In this document: piece after piece, positions 17,970 to 30,360 of the stretch
Position numbering within the stretch: position 1 is the stretch's first letter
Layout of the letters: each line of letters begins with the position of its first letter
Origin: Chlorocebus sabaeus
Taxonomy: Eukaryota; Chordata; Mammalia; Primates; Cercopithecidae
Assembly (NCBI RefSeq): GCF_047675955.1
Contig: NW_027328070.1
Coordinates: forward strand, 248,001-312,000
DNA: 64,000 bases
Direction of reading: 5' to 3'
The notes under the pieces: generated by a model
What the model was told of the DNA's origin: nothing
Seen by the model: the letters and a program-made list of their open reading frames with translations, nothing else
The model's database searches: none
Translations under genes and position numbers: made by a program

Positions 17970-20245
17970 TGAAAAAGGAAATATCTCCTGTTACAAAGCG
18001 GAAGGAAGCTTTCTGAGAAACTCCTTTTTGTTCTGTTAATTCACCTCAAAGAGTTACAGCTTTCCACTCAATAATTCTTTCGCTAAGACTGTTCTTGTGG
18101 AATTTGCAAAGTGAGATTTGGAAGCCCATAGAGGTCTATGGTGAAAAAGGAAATATCGTAAGATAAAAACTGAAAAGAAGCTTTCTGAGAAATTGCTTTG
18201 TGTTCTGTTAATTCATCTCACATAGTTACAACATTTCCCTCTAAAAGCCTTTCGCTAAGACTGTTCTTGTGGAATTTGCAAAGTGATATTTGGAAGCCCA
18301 TACTGGGTTATGTTGAAAAAGGAAATATCTTCGGTTAAAAACTGAAAAGAAGCTTTTTGAGAAACTGCTTTGTGTTCTGTTAATTCATCTCACAGAGTTA
18401 CAACTTTCCCCTCAGGAAGCCTTTCGCTAAGACTGTTCTTGTGAAACTTGCAAAGTGATATTTGGAAGCCCATAGAGGGCTATGGTGAAAAAGAAAATAT
18501 CCTCCGTTAGAAACTGGAAAGAAGCTATCTGAGAAACTGCTTTGTGTTCTGTTAATTCATCTCACAGAGTTACAGTTTTCCCCTCCAGAAGTCTTTCGCT
18601 TCCACAGTTCTTGTGGAATTTGCATAGTGATATTTGTAATCCCATAGAGGGCTATGGTGAAAATGGAAATACCTTCAATTAAAAAATGAAAAGAAGCTTT
18701 CCGAGAAACTGCTTTGTGTTCTGTTAATTCATCTCAAAGAATTACAGCTTTCCCCTCAAGAAGCCTTCTGCTAAGACTGTTTTTGAGGAATTCCCAAAGT
18801 GATATGTGGAAGCCCATAGAGGGCTATGGTGAAAATGGAAATATCCTAAGATACTTACCGAAGAGAAGCTGTCTGAAAAACTGCTTTGTGTTCTGTTAGT
18901 TCATCTCACAGAGCTACAGCTTTTCCCTCAAGAAGCCGTTCATTAAGACTGTTTTGTGAAATTTGGAAAGTGATATTTGGAAACCCATAGAGGACTATGG
19001 TGAAAAAGGAAATATCTTCCGTTAAAAACTGGAAAGAAGCATTCTGAGAAAATGCCGTGTCTTCTGTTAATACGTCTCACTGAGTTACAGCTTTCCTCTC
19101 AAGAAGCCTTTCGCTAAGACTGTTCTTGTGGGATTTGCAATGTGATATTTGGAAGCCCATAGAGGACTATGGTGAGAAAGGAAATATCCTCCGTTAAAAA
19201 CTGGAAAGAAGATTTGTGAGAAAATGCTTTGTGTTCTGTTAATTCATCTCACAGAGTTAGAGCTTTCCCCTCAAGAAGCCTTTCGATAAGACTGTTCTTG
19301 TGGAATTTGCAAAGTGATATTTGGAAGCCCATAGAGGTCTATGGTGAAAAAGGAAATATCCTCAGTTAAAAACTGGAAAGAAGCTTTCTGAGAAACTGCT
19401 TTGTGTTCAGTTAGTTCCTCTCACAGAGTTACAGCTTTCCCCTCAAGAAGGCTTTCGCTAAGACTGTTCATGTCGAATTTTCAAAGTGATAATTGGAATC
19501 CCATAGAGGGCTATGGTGAAAAAGGAAATATCCTAAGGTAAAAACTGAAAAGTAGGTTTCTGAGAAAATGTTTTGTGTTCTGTTAATTCATCTTACAGAG
19601 TTACAGCTTTACCCTCAAGAAGCCTTTCGCTAAGACTTTTCTTCTGGAATTTGCAAAGTGATATTTGGAAACCCTATAGCCCTATGGTGAAAATGGAAAT
19701 ATCCTAAGATAAAAAACGAAAAGAAGGTTTCTGAGAAACTTCTTTGAATTCTTTTAATTCATCTTACAGATTTACAGCTTTTATCTCCAGAATCCTTTCG
19801 CTAAGACTGTTCTTGTGGAATTTGCAAAATGTTTTTGGAAGCCCATAGAGGGCTATGCTGAAAAAGGAAATATGCTACGATAAAAACTGAAAAGAAGCTT
19901 TCTGAGAAACTGCTTTGTGTTCTGTTAATTCATCTCAGAGAGTTACAGCTTTCCCCTCAAGAAGTCTTTCACAAAGACTGTTCTTGTGTAATTTGCAAAG
20001 TGATATTTGGAAGACCATAGAGGGCTATGTTGAAAAAGGAAATATAGTAAGATAAAATCCGAAAAGAAGCTTTCTGAGAAACTGCTTTGTGTTCTGTTAA
20101 TTCATCTCAAAGTGTCACAGATTTCCCCTCATGAGGCCGTTCACTAAGACTGTTCTTCTGAAATTTGGAAAGTGATATTTAGAATCTCATCGAGGGCAAT
20201 GGTGAAAAAGGAAATATTTTCCGATACAAACTGTAAAGAAGCTTT

Positions 20246-20416
20246 CTGATAAACTGCTTTGTGTTCTGTTAGTTCATCTCACAGAGTTACAGCTTTCCCC
20301 TCAAGGAGCCGTTAATGAAGACTGTTTTGTGAAATTTGCAAAGTGATATTTGGAAGCCCATAGAGGGCTAAGGTGAAAAAGGAAATATCTTCCGCTAAAA
20401 ACTGGAAAGAACCATT
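20246..20416 (+). repeat. Hybrid monomer m15/m23 (copy E)
   Basis: Same fusion as in D, with the switch inside 20278-20299. The tail carries the private change gttaatgaag. With the ctcag change that follows, this yields a longer chance open frame. Confidence 0.9.
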
Positions 20417-21787
20417 CTCAGAAAATGCGGTGTGTTCTGTTAGTACATATCACCGAGGTACAGCTTTCCTCTCAAGAAGCCTTTCGCTAAGACTGTTCTT
20501 GTGGGATTTCCAAAGTGATATTTGGAAGCCCATAGAGGGCTATAGTGAAAAAGGAAATATCTTCAGTTAAATACTGGAAAGAAGCTTTCTGAAAGACTGC
20601 TTTGTGTTCTGTTAATTCATCTCACAGAGTTACAGCTTCCCCCCTCAAGAAGCCTTTCGCTAAGACTGTTCTTGTGGAATTTGCAAAGTCATATTTGGAA
20701 GCCCATAGAGGACTATGGTGAAAAAGGAACTAACTTCCGTTAAAAACTGGAAAGAAGATTTGTGAGAAACTGCTTTGTGTTCTGTTAATTCAACTCACAG
20801 AGTTACAGATTTCCCCTTCAGAAGCCTTTCGCTAAGACTGTTCTTCTGGAATTTGCAAAGTGATATTTGGAAGCCCATGGAGGGCTACGGTGAAAAGGGA
20901 AATAACTTCCGTTAAAAACTGGAAAGAAGCTTTCTGAGAAACTGCCGTGTGTTCTGTTAATACATCTCACCGAGTTACAGCTTTCCCCTCAAGAAGCCTT
21001 TCTATAAGACTGTTCTTGTGGAATTTGCAAAGTGATACTTGGAAGCCCATAGAGGGCTATTTTTAAAATGGAAATATCCTAGGATAAAAACCGAAAAGAA
21101 GCTGTCTGAGAAACTGCTTTGTGTTGTGTTAGTTCATCTCACAGTGTTACAGCTTTCCCCTCAAGAAGCCCTTCACTAAGACTGTTCTTGTGAAATTTGC
21201 AAACTGATATTTGTAATCCCATAGAGGACTTTGGTGAAAAAGGAAATATCTTTCGTTAACAACTGGAAAGAAGATTTCTGAGAAACTGCTTTGTGTTCTG
21301 TTAATTCATCTCAGAGAGTTACAGATTTCCCCTCAAGAGGCCGTTCACTAAGACTGTTCTTGTGGAATTTGCAAAGTGATATTTTGAAGCCCATAGTGGA
21401 CTATGGTGAAAAAGGAAATATCTTCCGCTAAAAACTGGAAAGAACCTTTCTGAGAAACTGCTTTGTGTTCCGTTAATTAATCTCACAGAGTTACAGCTTT
21501 CCTATCATGAAGCCGATCACTAAGGCTGTTCTTTTGGAATATGCAAAGTGATATTTGGAAGCCCATAGAGGGCTACGGTGAAAAAGGAAATATCCTAAGA
21601 CAAAAACTGAAAAGAAGCTTTCTGAGAAACTGCTTTGTGTTCTGTTAATTCATCTCACAGAGTTACATTTCCCTCTAAAAGCCTTTCGCTAAGGCTGTTG
21701 TCGAATTTGCAAAGTGATATTTGGAAGCCCATAGAGGGCTATGGTGAAAAAGGAAATATCTTCAGTTAAAAACTGGAAAGAAGCTTT

Positions 21788-24700
21788 CTGAGAAACTGCC
21801 ATGTGTTCTGATAATAGACCTCACCCAGTTACAGCTTTCCCTTCAAGAAGCCTTTCGCTAAGACTGTTGTTGTGGGATTTGCAAAATGATATTTGGAAGC
21901 CCATAGAGCGCTATGGTGAAAAAGGAAATATCTTCTGTTACAAAGCGGAAAGAAGCTTTCTGAGAAACTCCTTTTTGTTCTGTTAATTCACCTCAAAGAG
22001 TTACAGCTTTCCACTCAATAATTCTTTCGCTAAGACTGTTCTTGTGGAATTTGCAAAGTGAGATTTGGAAGCCCATAGAGGTCTATGGTGAAAAAGGAAA
22101 TATCGTAAGATAAAAACTGAAAAGAAGCTTTCTGAGAAATTGCTTTGTGTTCTGTTAATTCATCTCACATAGTTACAACATTTCCCTCTAAAAGCCTTTC
22201 GCTAAGACTGTTCTTGTGGAATTTGCAAAGTGATATTTGGAAGCCCATACTGGGTTATGTTGAAAAAGGAAATATCTTCGGTTAAAAACTGAAAAGAAGC
22301 TTTTTGAGAAACTGCTTTGTGTTCTGTTAATTCATCTCACAGAGTTACAACTTTCCCCTCAGGAAGCCTTTTGCTAAGACTGTTCTTGTGAAACTTGCAA
22401 AGTGATATTTGGAAGCCCATAGAGGGCTACGGTGAAAAAGGAAATATCCTCCGTTAGAAACTGGAAAGAAGCTATCTGAGAAACTGCTTTGTGTTCTGTT
22501 AATTCATCTCACAGAGTTACAGTTTTCCCCTCCAGAAGTCTTTCGCTTCCACAGTTCTTGTGGAATTTGCATAGTGATATTTGTAATCCCATAGAGGGCT
22601 ATGGTGAAAATGGAAACACCTTCAATTAAAAAATGAAAAGAAGCTTTCCGAGAAACTGCTTTGTGTTCTGTTAATTCATCTCAAAGAATTACAGCTTTCC
22701 CCTCAAGAAGCCTTCTGCTAAGACTGTTTTTGAGGAATTCCCAAAGTGATATGTGGAAGCCCATAGAGGGCTAGGGTGAAAATGGAAATATCCTAAGATA
22801 CTTACCGAAGAGAAGCTGTCTGAAAAACTGCTTTGTGTTCTGTTAGTTCATCTCACAGAGCTACAGCTTTTCCCTCAAGAAGCCGTTCATTAAGACTGTT
22901 TTGTGAAATTTGGAAAGTGATATTTGGAAACCCATAGAGGACTATGGTGAAAAAGGAAATATCTTCCGTTAAAAACTGGAAAGAAGCATTCTGAGAAAAT
23001 GCCGTGTCTTCTGTTAATACGTCTCACTGAGTTACAGCTTTCCTCTCAAGAAGCCTTTCGCTAAGACTGTTCTTGTGGGATTTGCAATGTGATATTTGGA
23101 AGCCCATAGAGGACTATGGTGAGAAAGGAAATATCCTCCGTTAAAAACTGGAAAGAAGATTTGTGAGAAAATGCTTTGTGTTCTGTTAATTCATCTCACA
23201 GAGTTAGAGCTTTCCCCTCAAGAAGCCTTTCGCTAAGACTGTTCTTGTGGAATTTGCAAAGTGATATTTGGAAGCCCATAGAGGTCTATGGTGAAAAAGG
23301 AAATATCCTCAGTTAAAAACTGGAAAGAAGCTTTCTGAGAAACTGCTTTGTGTTCAGTTAGTTCCTCTCACAGAGTTACAGCTTTCCCCTCAAGAAGGCT
23401 TTCGCCAAGACTGTTCATGTCGAATTTTCAAAGTGATAATTGGAATCCCATAGAGGGCTATGGTGAAAAAGGAAATATCCTAAGGTAAAAACTGAAAAGT
23501 AGGTTTCTGAGAAAATGTTTTGTGTTCTGTTAATTCATCTTACAGAGTTACAGCTTTACCCTCAAGAAGCCTTTCGCTAAGAATTTTCTTCTGGAATTTG
23601 CAAAGTGATATTTGGAAACCCTATAGCCCTATGGTGAAAATGGAAATATCGTAAGATAAAAAACGAAAAGAAGGTTTCTGAGAAACTTCTTTGAATTCTT
23701 TTAATTCACCTTACAGATTTACAGCTTTTATCTCCAGAATCCTTTCGCTAAGACTGTTCTTGTGGAATTTGCAAAATGTTTTTGGAAGCCCATAGAGGGC
23801 TATGCTGAAAAAGGAAATATCTTCGGTTAAAAACTGAAAAGAAGCTTTCTGAGAAACTGCTTTGTGTTCTGTTAATTCATCTCAGAGAGTTACAGCTTTC
23901 CCCTCAAGAAGTCTTTCACAAAGACTGTTCTTGTGTAATTTGCAAAGTGATATTTGGAAGACCATAGAGGGCTATGTTGAAAAAGGAAATATAGTAAGAT
24001 AAAATCCGAAAAGAAGCTTTCTGAGAAACTGCTTTGTGTTCTGTTAATTCATCTCAAAGTGTCACAGATTTCCCCTCATGAGGCCGTTCACTAAGACTGA
24101 TCTTCTGAAATTTGGAAAGTGATATTTAGAATCTCATAGAGGGCAATGGTGAAAAAGGAAATATTTTCCGATAAAAACTGTAAAGAAGCTTTCTGATAAA
24201 CTGCTCTGTGTTCTGTTAGTTCATCTCACAGAGTTACAGCTTTCCCTTCAAGAAGCAGTTCACTGAGACTATTCTTGTGAAATTTGCAAAGTGATATTAG
24301 AAAACTCCTAGAGGGCTATGGTGAAAAAGGAAATATCTTCCGTTAAAAACTGGAAAGAAGCTTTTTGAGAAACTGCCGTGTGTTCTGTTAAAGCATCTCA
24401 CCGAGTTACAGCTTTCCCCTCAAGAAGGCTTTCGCTAAGACTGTTCTTGTGGGATTTGCAAAGTGATATTTGGAAGTCCCTAGAGGGCTATGGTGAAAAA
24501 GGAAATATCTTTCGTTAAAAACTGGAAAGAAGATATCTGAGAAACTGCTTTGTGTTCTGTTAATTCATCTCACAGAGTTACAGTTTTCCCCTCCAGAAGT
24601 CTTTCGCTTCCACTGTTCTTGTGGAATTTGCATAGTGATATTTGGAATCCCATAGAGGGCTATGGTGAAAATGGAAATAACTTCAGTTAAAAAATGAAAA

Positions 24701-27104
24701 GAAGCTTTCCGAGAAACTGCTTTGTGTTCTGTTAATTCATCTCAAAGAGTTACAGCTTTCCCCTCAAGAAGCCTTCCGCTAAGACTGTTTTTGAGGAATT
24801 TCCAAAGTGATATGTGGAAGCCCATAGAGGGCTATGGTGAAAATGGAAATATCGTAAGATACTTACCGAAAAGAAGCTGTCTGAAAAACTGCTTTGTGTT
24901 CTGTTAGTTCATCTCACAGAGCTACAGCTTTTCCCTCAAGAAGCCGTTCACTAAGACTGTTTTGTGAAATTTGCAAAGTGATATTTGGAAGCCCATAGAG
25001 GGCTAAGGTGAAAAAGGAAATATCTTCCGTTAAAAACTGGAAAGAACCATTCTGAGAAAATGCGGTGTGTTCTGTTAGTACATATCACCGAGCTACAGCT
25101 TTCCCCTCAGGAAGCCGTTCACTAAGACTGTTCTTGTGGAATTGCAAAGTGATATTTGGAGGCACATAGAGGGCAATGGTGAAAAAGGAAACATCCTAAG
25201 ATAAAAACTGAAAAGAAGCTTTCTGAGAAACTGCTTTGTGTTCTGTTAATTCAACTCACAGTTACTCTTTTACCTCAGGAAGCCTTTCGCTAAGGCTGTT
25301 GTTGTGGAATTTACAAAGTGATATTTTGAAGCCCATAGAGGGCTATGGTGAAAAAGGAAATACCTTCAGTTAAAAACTGAAAAGAAGCTTTCTGAGAAAC
25401 TGCTTTGTGTTCTGTTAATTCATCTCAAAGAGTTACTGCTTTTGCCTCAAGAATCCTTCCGCTAAGACTGTTTTCGTGGAATTTCCAAAGTGATATTTCG
25501 ATACCCATAGTAGGCTATGGTGAAAATGGAAATATCCTAAGATAAAAACCGAAAAGAAGCTGTATGGAAAGCTGCTTTGTGTTTTGTTAGTTCACTCACA
25601 GAGTTACAGCTTTCCCCTCAAGGAGCCGTTAACTAAGACTGTTTTGTGAAATTTGCAAAGTGATATTTGGAAGCCCATAGAGGGCTAAGGTGAAAAAGGA
25701 AATATCTTCCGCTAAAAACTGGAAAGAACCATTATGAGAAAATGCGGTGTGTTCTGTTAGTACATATCACCGAGGTACAGCTTTCCTCTCAAGAAGCCTT
25801 TCGCTAAGACTGTTCTTGTGGGATTTCCAAAGTGATATTTGGAAGCCCATAGAGGGCTATAGTGAAAAAGGAAATATCTTCAGTTAAATACTGGAAAGAA
25901 GCTTTCTGAAAGACTGCTTTGTGTTCTGTTAATTCATCTCACAGAGTTACAGCTTCCCCCCTCAAGAAGCCTTTCGCTAAGACTGTTCTTGTGGAATTTG
26001 CAAAGTCATATTTGGAAGCCCATAGAGGACTATGGTGAAAAAGGAACTAACTTCCGTTAAAAACTGGAAAGAAGATTTGTGAGAAACTGCTTTGTGTTCT
26101 GTTAATTCAACTCACAGAGTTACAGATTTCCCCTTCAGAAGCCTTTCGCTAAGACTGTTCTTCTGGAATTTGCAAAGTGATATTTGGAAGCCCATGGAGG
26201 GCTACGGTGAAAAGGGAAATAACTTCCGTTAAAAACTGGAAAGAAGCTTTCTGAGAAACTGCCGTGTGTTCTGTTAATACATCTCACCGAGTTACAGCTT
26301 TCCCCTCAAGAAGCCTTTCTATAAGACTGTTCTTGTGGAATTTGCAAAGTGATACTTGGAAGCCCATAGAGGGCTATTTTTAAAATGGAAATATCCTAGG
26401 ATAAAAACCGAAAAGAAGCTGTCTGAGAAACTGCTTTGTGTTGTGTTAGTTCATCTCACAGTGTTACAGCTTTCCCCTCAAGAAGCCCTTCACAAAGACT
26501 GTTCTTGTGAAATTTGCAAACTGATATTTGTAATCCCATAGAGGACTTTGGTGAAAAAGGAAATATCTTTCGTTAAAAACTGGAAAGAAGATTTCTGAGA
26601 AACTGCTTTGTGTTCTGTTAATTCATCTCAGAGAGTTACAGATTTCCCCTCAAGAGGCCGTTCACTAAGACTGTTCTTGTGGAATTTGCAAAGTGATATT
26701 TTGAAGCCCATAGTGGACTATGGTGAAAAAGGAAATATCTTCCGCTAAAAACTGGAAAGAACCTTTCTGAGAAACTGCTTTGTGTTCCGTTAATTAATCT
26801 CACAGAGTTACAGCTTTCCTATCATGAAGCCGATCACTAAGGCTGTTCTTTTGGAATATGCAAAGTGATATTTGGAAGCCCATAGAGGGCTACGGTGAAA
26901 AAGGAAATATCCTAAGACAAAAACTGAAAAGAAGCTTTCTGAGAAACTGCTTTGTGTTCTGTTAATTCATCTCACAGAGTTACATTTCCCTCTAAAAGCC
27001 TTTCGCTAAGGCTGTTGTCGAATTTGCAAAGTGATATTTGGAAGCCCATAGAGGGCTATGGTGAAAAAGGAAATATCTTCAGTTAAAAACTGGAAAGAAG
27101 CTTT
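21788..27104 (+). repeat. HOR copy F: complete 31-mer
   Basis: Carries the private variants of copy A at the matching places 21784 bp downstream: aaacacc in m5 (ends 22620), cgccaag in m10, aagaattttc in m11 and gctctgtg in m15. A and F are therefore sister copies. Confidence 0.93.
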
Positions 27105-30100
27105 CTGAGAAACTGCCATGTGTTCTGATAATAGACCTCACCCAGTTACAGCTTTCCCCTCAAGAAGTCTTTCACAAAGACTGTTCTTGTGTAATTTGCA
27201 AAGTGATATTTGGAAGACCATAGAGGGCTATGTTGAAAAAGGAAATATAGTAAGATAAAATCCGAAAAGAAGCTTTCTGAGAAACTGCTTTGTGTTCTGT
27301 TAATTCATCTCAAAGTGTCACAGATTTCCCCTCATGAGGCCGTTCACTAAGACTGATCTTCTGAAATTTGGAAAGTGATATTTAGAATCTCATAGAGGGC
27401 AATGGTGAAAAAGGAAATATTTTCCGATAAAAACTGTAAAGAAGCTTTCTGATAAACTGCTTTGTGTTCTGTTAGTTCATCTCACAGAGTTACAGCTTTC
27501 CCTTCAAGAAGCAGTTCACTGAGACTATTCTTGTGAAATTTGCAAAGTGATATTAGAAAACTCCTAGAGGGCTATGGTGAAAAAGGAAATATCTTCCGTT
27601 AAAAACTGGAAAGAAGCTTTTTGAGAAACTGCCGTGTGTTCTGTTAAAGCATCTCACCGAGTTACAGCTTTCCCCTCAAGAAGACTTTCGCTAAGACTGT
27701 TCTTGTGGGATTTGCAAAGTGATATTTGGAAGTCCCTAGAGGGCTATGGTGAAAAAGGAAATATCTTTCGTTAAAAACTGGAAAGAAGATATCTGAGAAA
27801 CTGCTTTGTGTTCTGTTAATTCATCTCACAGAGTTACAGTTTTCCCCTCCAGAAGTCTTTCGCTTCCACTGTTCTTGTGGAATTTGCATAGTGATATTTG
27901 GAATCCCATAGAGGGCTATGGTGAAAATGGAAATAACTTCAGTTAAAAAATGAAAAGAAGCTTTCCGAGAAACTGCTTTGTGTTCTGTTAATTCATCTCA
28001 AAGAGTTACAGCTTTCCCCTCAAGAAGCCTTCCGCTAAGACTGTTTTTGAGGAATTTCCAAAGTGATATGTGGAAGCCCATAGAGGGCTATGGTGAAAAT
28101 GGAAATATCGTAAGATACTTACCGAAAAGAAGCTGTCTGAAAAACTGCTTTGTGTTCTGTTAGTTCATCTCACAGAGCTACAGCTTTTCCCTCAAGAAGC
28201 CGTTCACTAAGACTGTTTTGTGAAATTTGCAAAGTGATATTTGGAAGCCCATAGAGGGCTAAGGTGAAAAAGGAAATATCTTCCGTTAAAAACTGGAAAG
28301 AACCATTCTGAGAAAATGCGGTGTGTTCTGTTAGTACATATCACCGAGCTACAGCTTTCCCCTCAGGAAGCCGTTCACTAAGACTGTTCTTGTGGAATTG
28401 CAAAGTGATATTTGGAGGCACATAGAGGGCAATGGTGAAAAAGGAAACATCCTAAGATAAAAACTGAAAAGAAGCTTTCTGAGAAACTGCTTTGTGTTCT
28501 GTTAATTCAACTCACAGTTACTCTTTTACCTCAGGAAGCCTTTCGCTAAGGCTGTTGTTGTGGAATTTACAAAGTGATATTTTGAAGCCCATAGAGGGCT
28601 ATGGTGAAAAAGGAAATACCTTCAGTTAAAAACTGAAAAGAAGCTTTCTGAGAAACTGCTTTGTGTTCTGTTAATTCATCTCAAAGAGTTACTGCTTTTG
28701 CCTCAAGAATCCTTCCGCTAAGACTGTTTTCGTGGAATTTCCAAAGTGATATTTCGATACCCATAGTAGGCTATGGTGAAAATGGAAATATCCTAAGATA
28801 AAAACCGAAAAGAAGCTGTATGGAAAGCTGCTTTGTGTTTTGTTAGTTCACTCACAGAGTTACAGCTTTCCCCTCAAGGAGCCGTTAACTAAGACTGTTT
28901 TGTGAAATTTGCAAAGTGATATTTGGAAGCCCATAGAGGGCTAAGGTGAAAAAGGAAATATCTTCCGCTAAAAACTGGAAAGAACCATTATGAGAAAATG
29001 CGGTGTGTTCTGTTAGTACATATCACCGAGGTACAGCTTTCCTCTCAAGAAGCCTTTCGCTAAGACTGTTCTTGTGGGATTTCCAAAGTGATATTTGGAA
29101 GCCCATAGAGGGCTATAGTGAAAAAGGAAATATCTTCAGTTAAATACTGGAAAGAAGCTTTCTGAAAGACTGCTTTGTGTTCTGTTAATTCATCTCACAG
29201 AGTTACAGCTTCCCCCCTCAAGAAGCCTTTCGCTAAGACTGTTCTTGTGGAATTTGCAAAGTCATATTTGGAAGCCCATAGAGGACTATGGTGAAAAAGG
29301 AACTAACTTCCGTTAAAAACTGGAAAGAAGATTTGTGAGAAACTGCTTTGTGTTCTGTTAATTCAACTCACAGAGTTACAGATTTCCCCTTCAGAAGCCT
29401 TTCGCTAAGACTGTTCTTCTGGAATTTGCAAAGTGATATTTGGAAGCCCATGGAGGGCTACGGTGAAAAGGGAAATAACTTCCGTTAAAAACTGGAAAGA
29501 AGCTTTCTGAGAAACTGCCGTGTGTTCTGTTAATACATCTCACCGAGTTACAGCTTTCCCCTCAAGAAGCCTTTCTATAAGACTGTTCTTGTGGAATTTG
29601 CAAAGTGATACTTGGAAGCCCATAGGGGGCTATTTTTAAAATGGAAATATCCCAGGATAAAAACCGAAAAGAAGCTGTCTGAGAAACTGCTTTGTGTTGT
29701 GTTAGTTCATCTCACAGTGTTACAGCTTTCCCCTCAAGAAGCCCTTCACTAAGACTGTTCTTGTGAAATTTGCAAACTGATATTTGTAATCCCATAGAGG
29801 ACTTTGGTGAAAAAGGAAATATCTTTCGTTAAAAACTGGAAAGAAGATTTCTGAGAAACTGCTTTGTGTTCTGTTAATTCATCTCAGAGAGTTACAGATT
29901 TCCCCTCAAGAGGCCGTTCACTAAGACTGTTCTTGTGGAATTTGCAAAGTGATATTTTGAAGCCCATAGTGGACTATGGTGAAAAAGGAAATATCTTCCG
30001 CTAAAAACTGGAAAGAACCTTTCTGAGAAACTGCTTTGTGTTCCGTTAATTAATCTCACAGAGTTACAGCTTTCCTATCATGAAGCCGATCACTAAGGCT

Positions 30101-30360
30101 GTTCTTTTGGAATATGCAAAGTGATATTTGGAAGCCCATAGAGGGCTACGGTGAAAAAGGAAATATCCTAAGACAAAAACTGAAAAGAAGCTTTCTGAGA
30201 AACTGCTTTGTGTTCTGTTAATTCATCTCACAGAGTTACATTTCCCTCTAAAAGCCTTTCGCTAAGGCTGTTGTCGAATTTGCAAAGTGATATTTGGAAG
30301 CCCATAGAGGGCTATGGTGAAAAAGGAAATATCTTCAGTTAAAAACTGGAAAGAAGCTTT
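27105..30360 (+). repeat. HOR copy G: 19-mer (3256 bp)
   Basis: m1/m13 then m14-m31. Switch segment at 27144-27158. Shares agactttcgc (m16), catagggggc and cccagg (m27) and ttcactaag (m28) with B, and is its counterpart in the 13.9-kb repeat. Confidence 0.93.

Larger units (their letters stand above)
17841..21787 (+). repeat. HOR copy E: 23-mer (3947 bp)
   Basis: Same structure as D and directly after it, suggesting a tandem duplication. Differences include ggtgaaaaagaaaat in m4, gccgttaatgaag in the hybrid monomer, accattctcag at the m24 start, ttcactaag in m28 and cgttaacaactgg at the end of m28. Confidence 0.92.

Noticed and set aside
20373..20570. 65-codon open frame in copy E
   Set aside because: Created by two private base changes in the m15/m23 hybrid and at the m24 start (ctcag for ctgag). 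The same region in copy D has a stop.
13894..21787. A regular super-HOR of A-B-C-D-E (21784 bp)
   Set aside because: Only A-B-C is repeated as F-G-H; D and E do not recur after H, so the period is not sustained.
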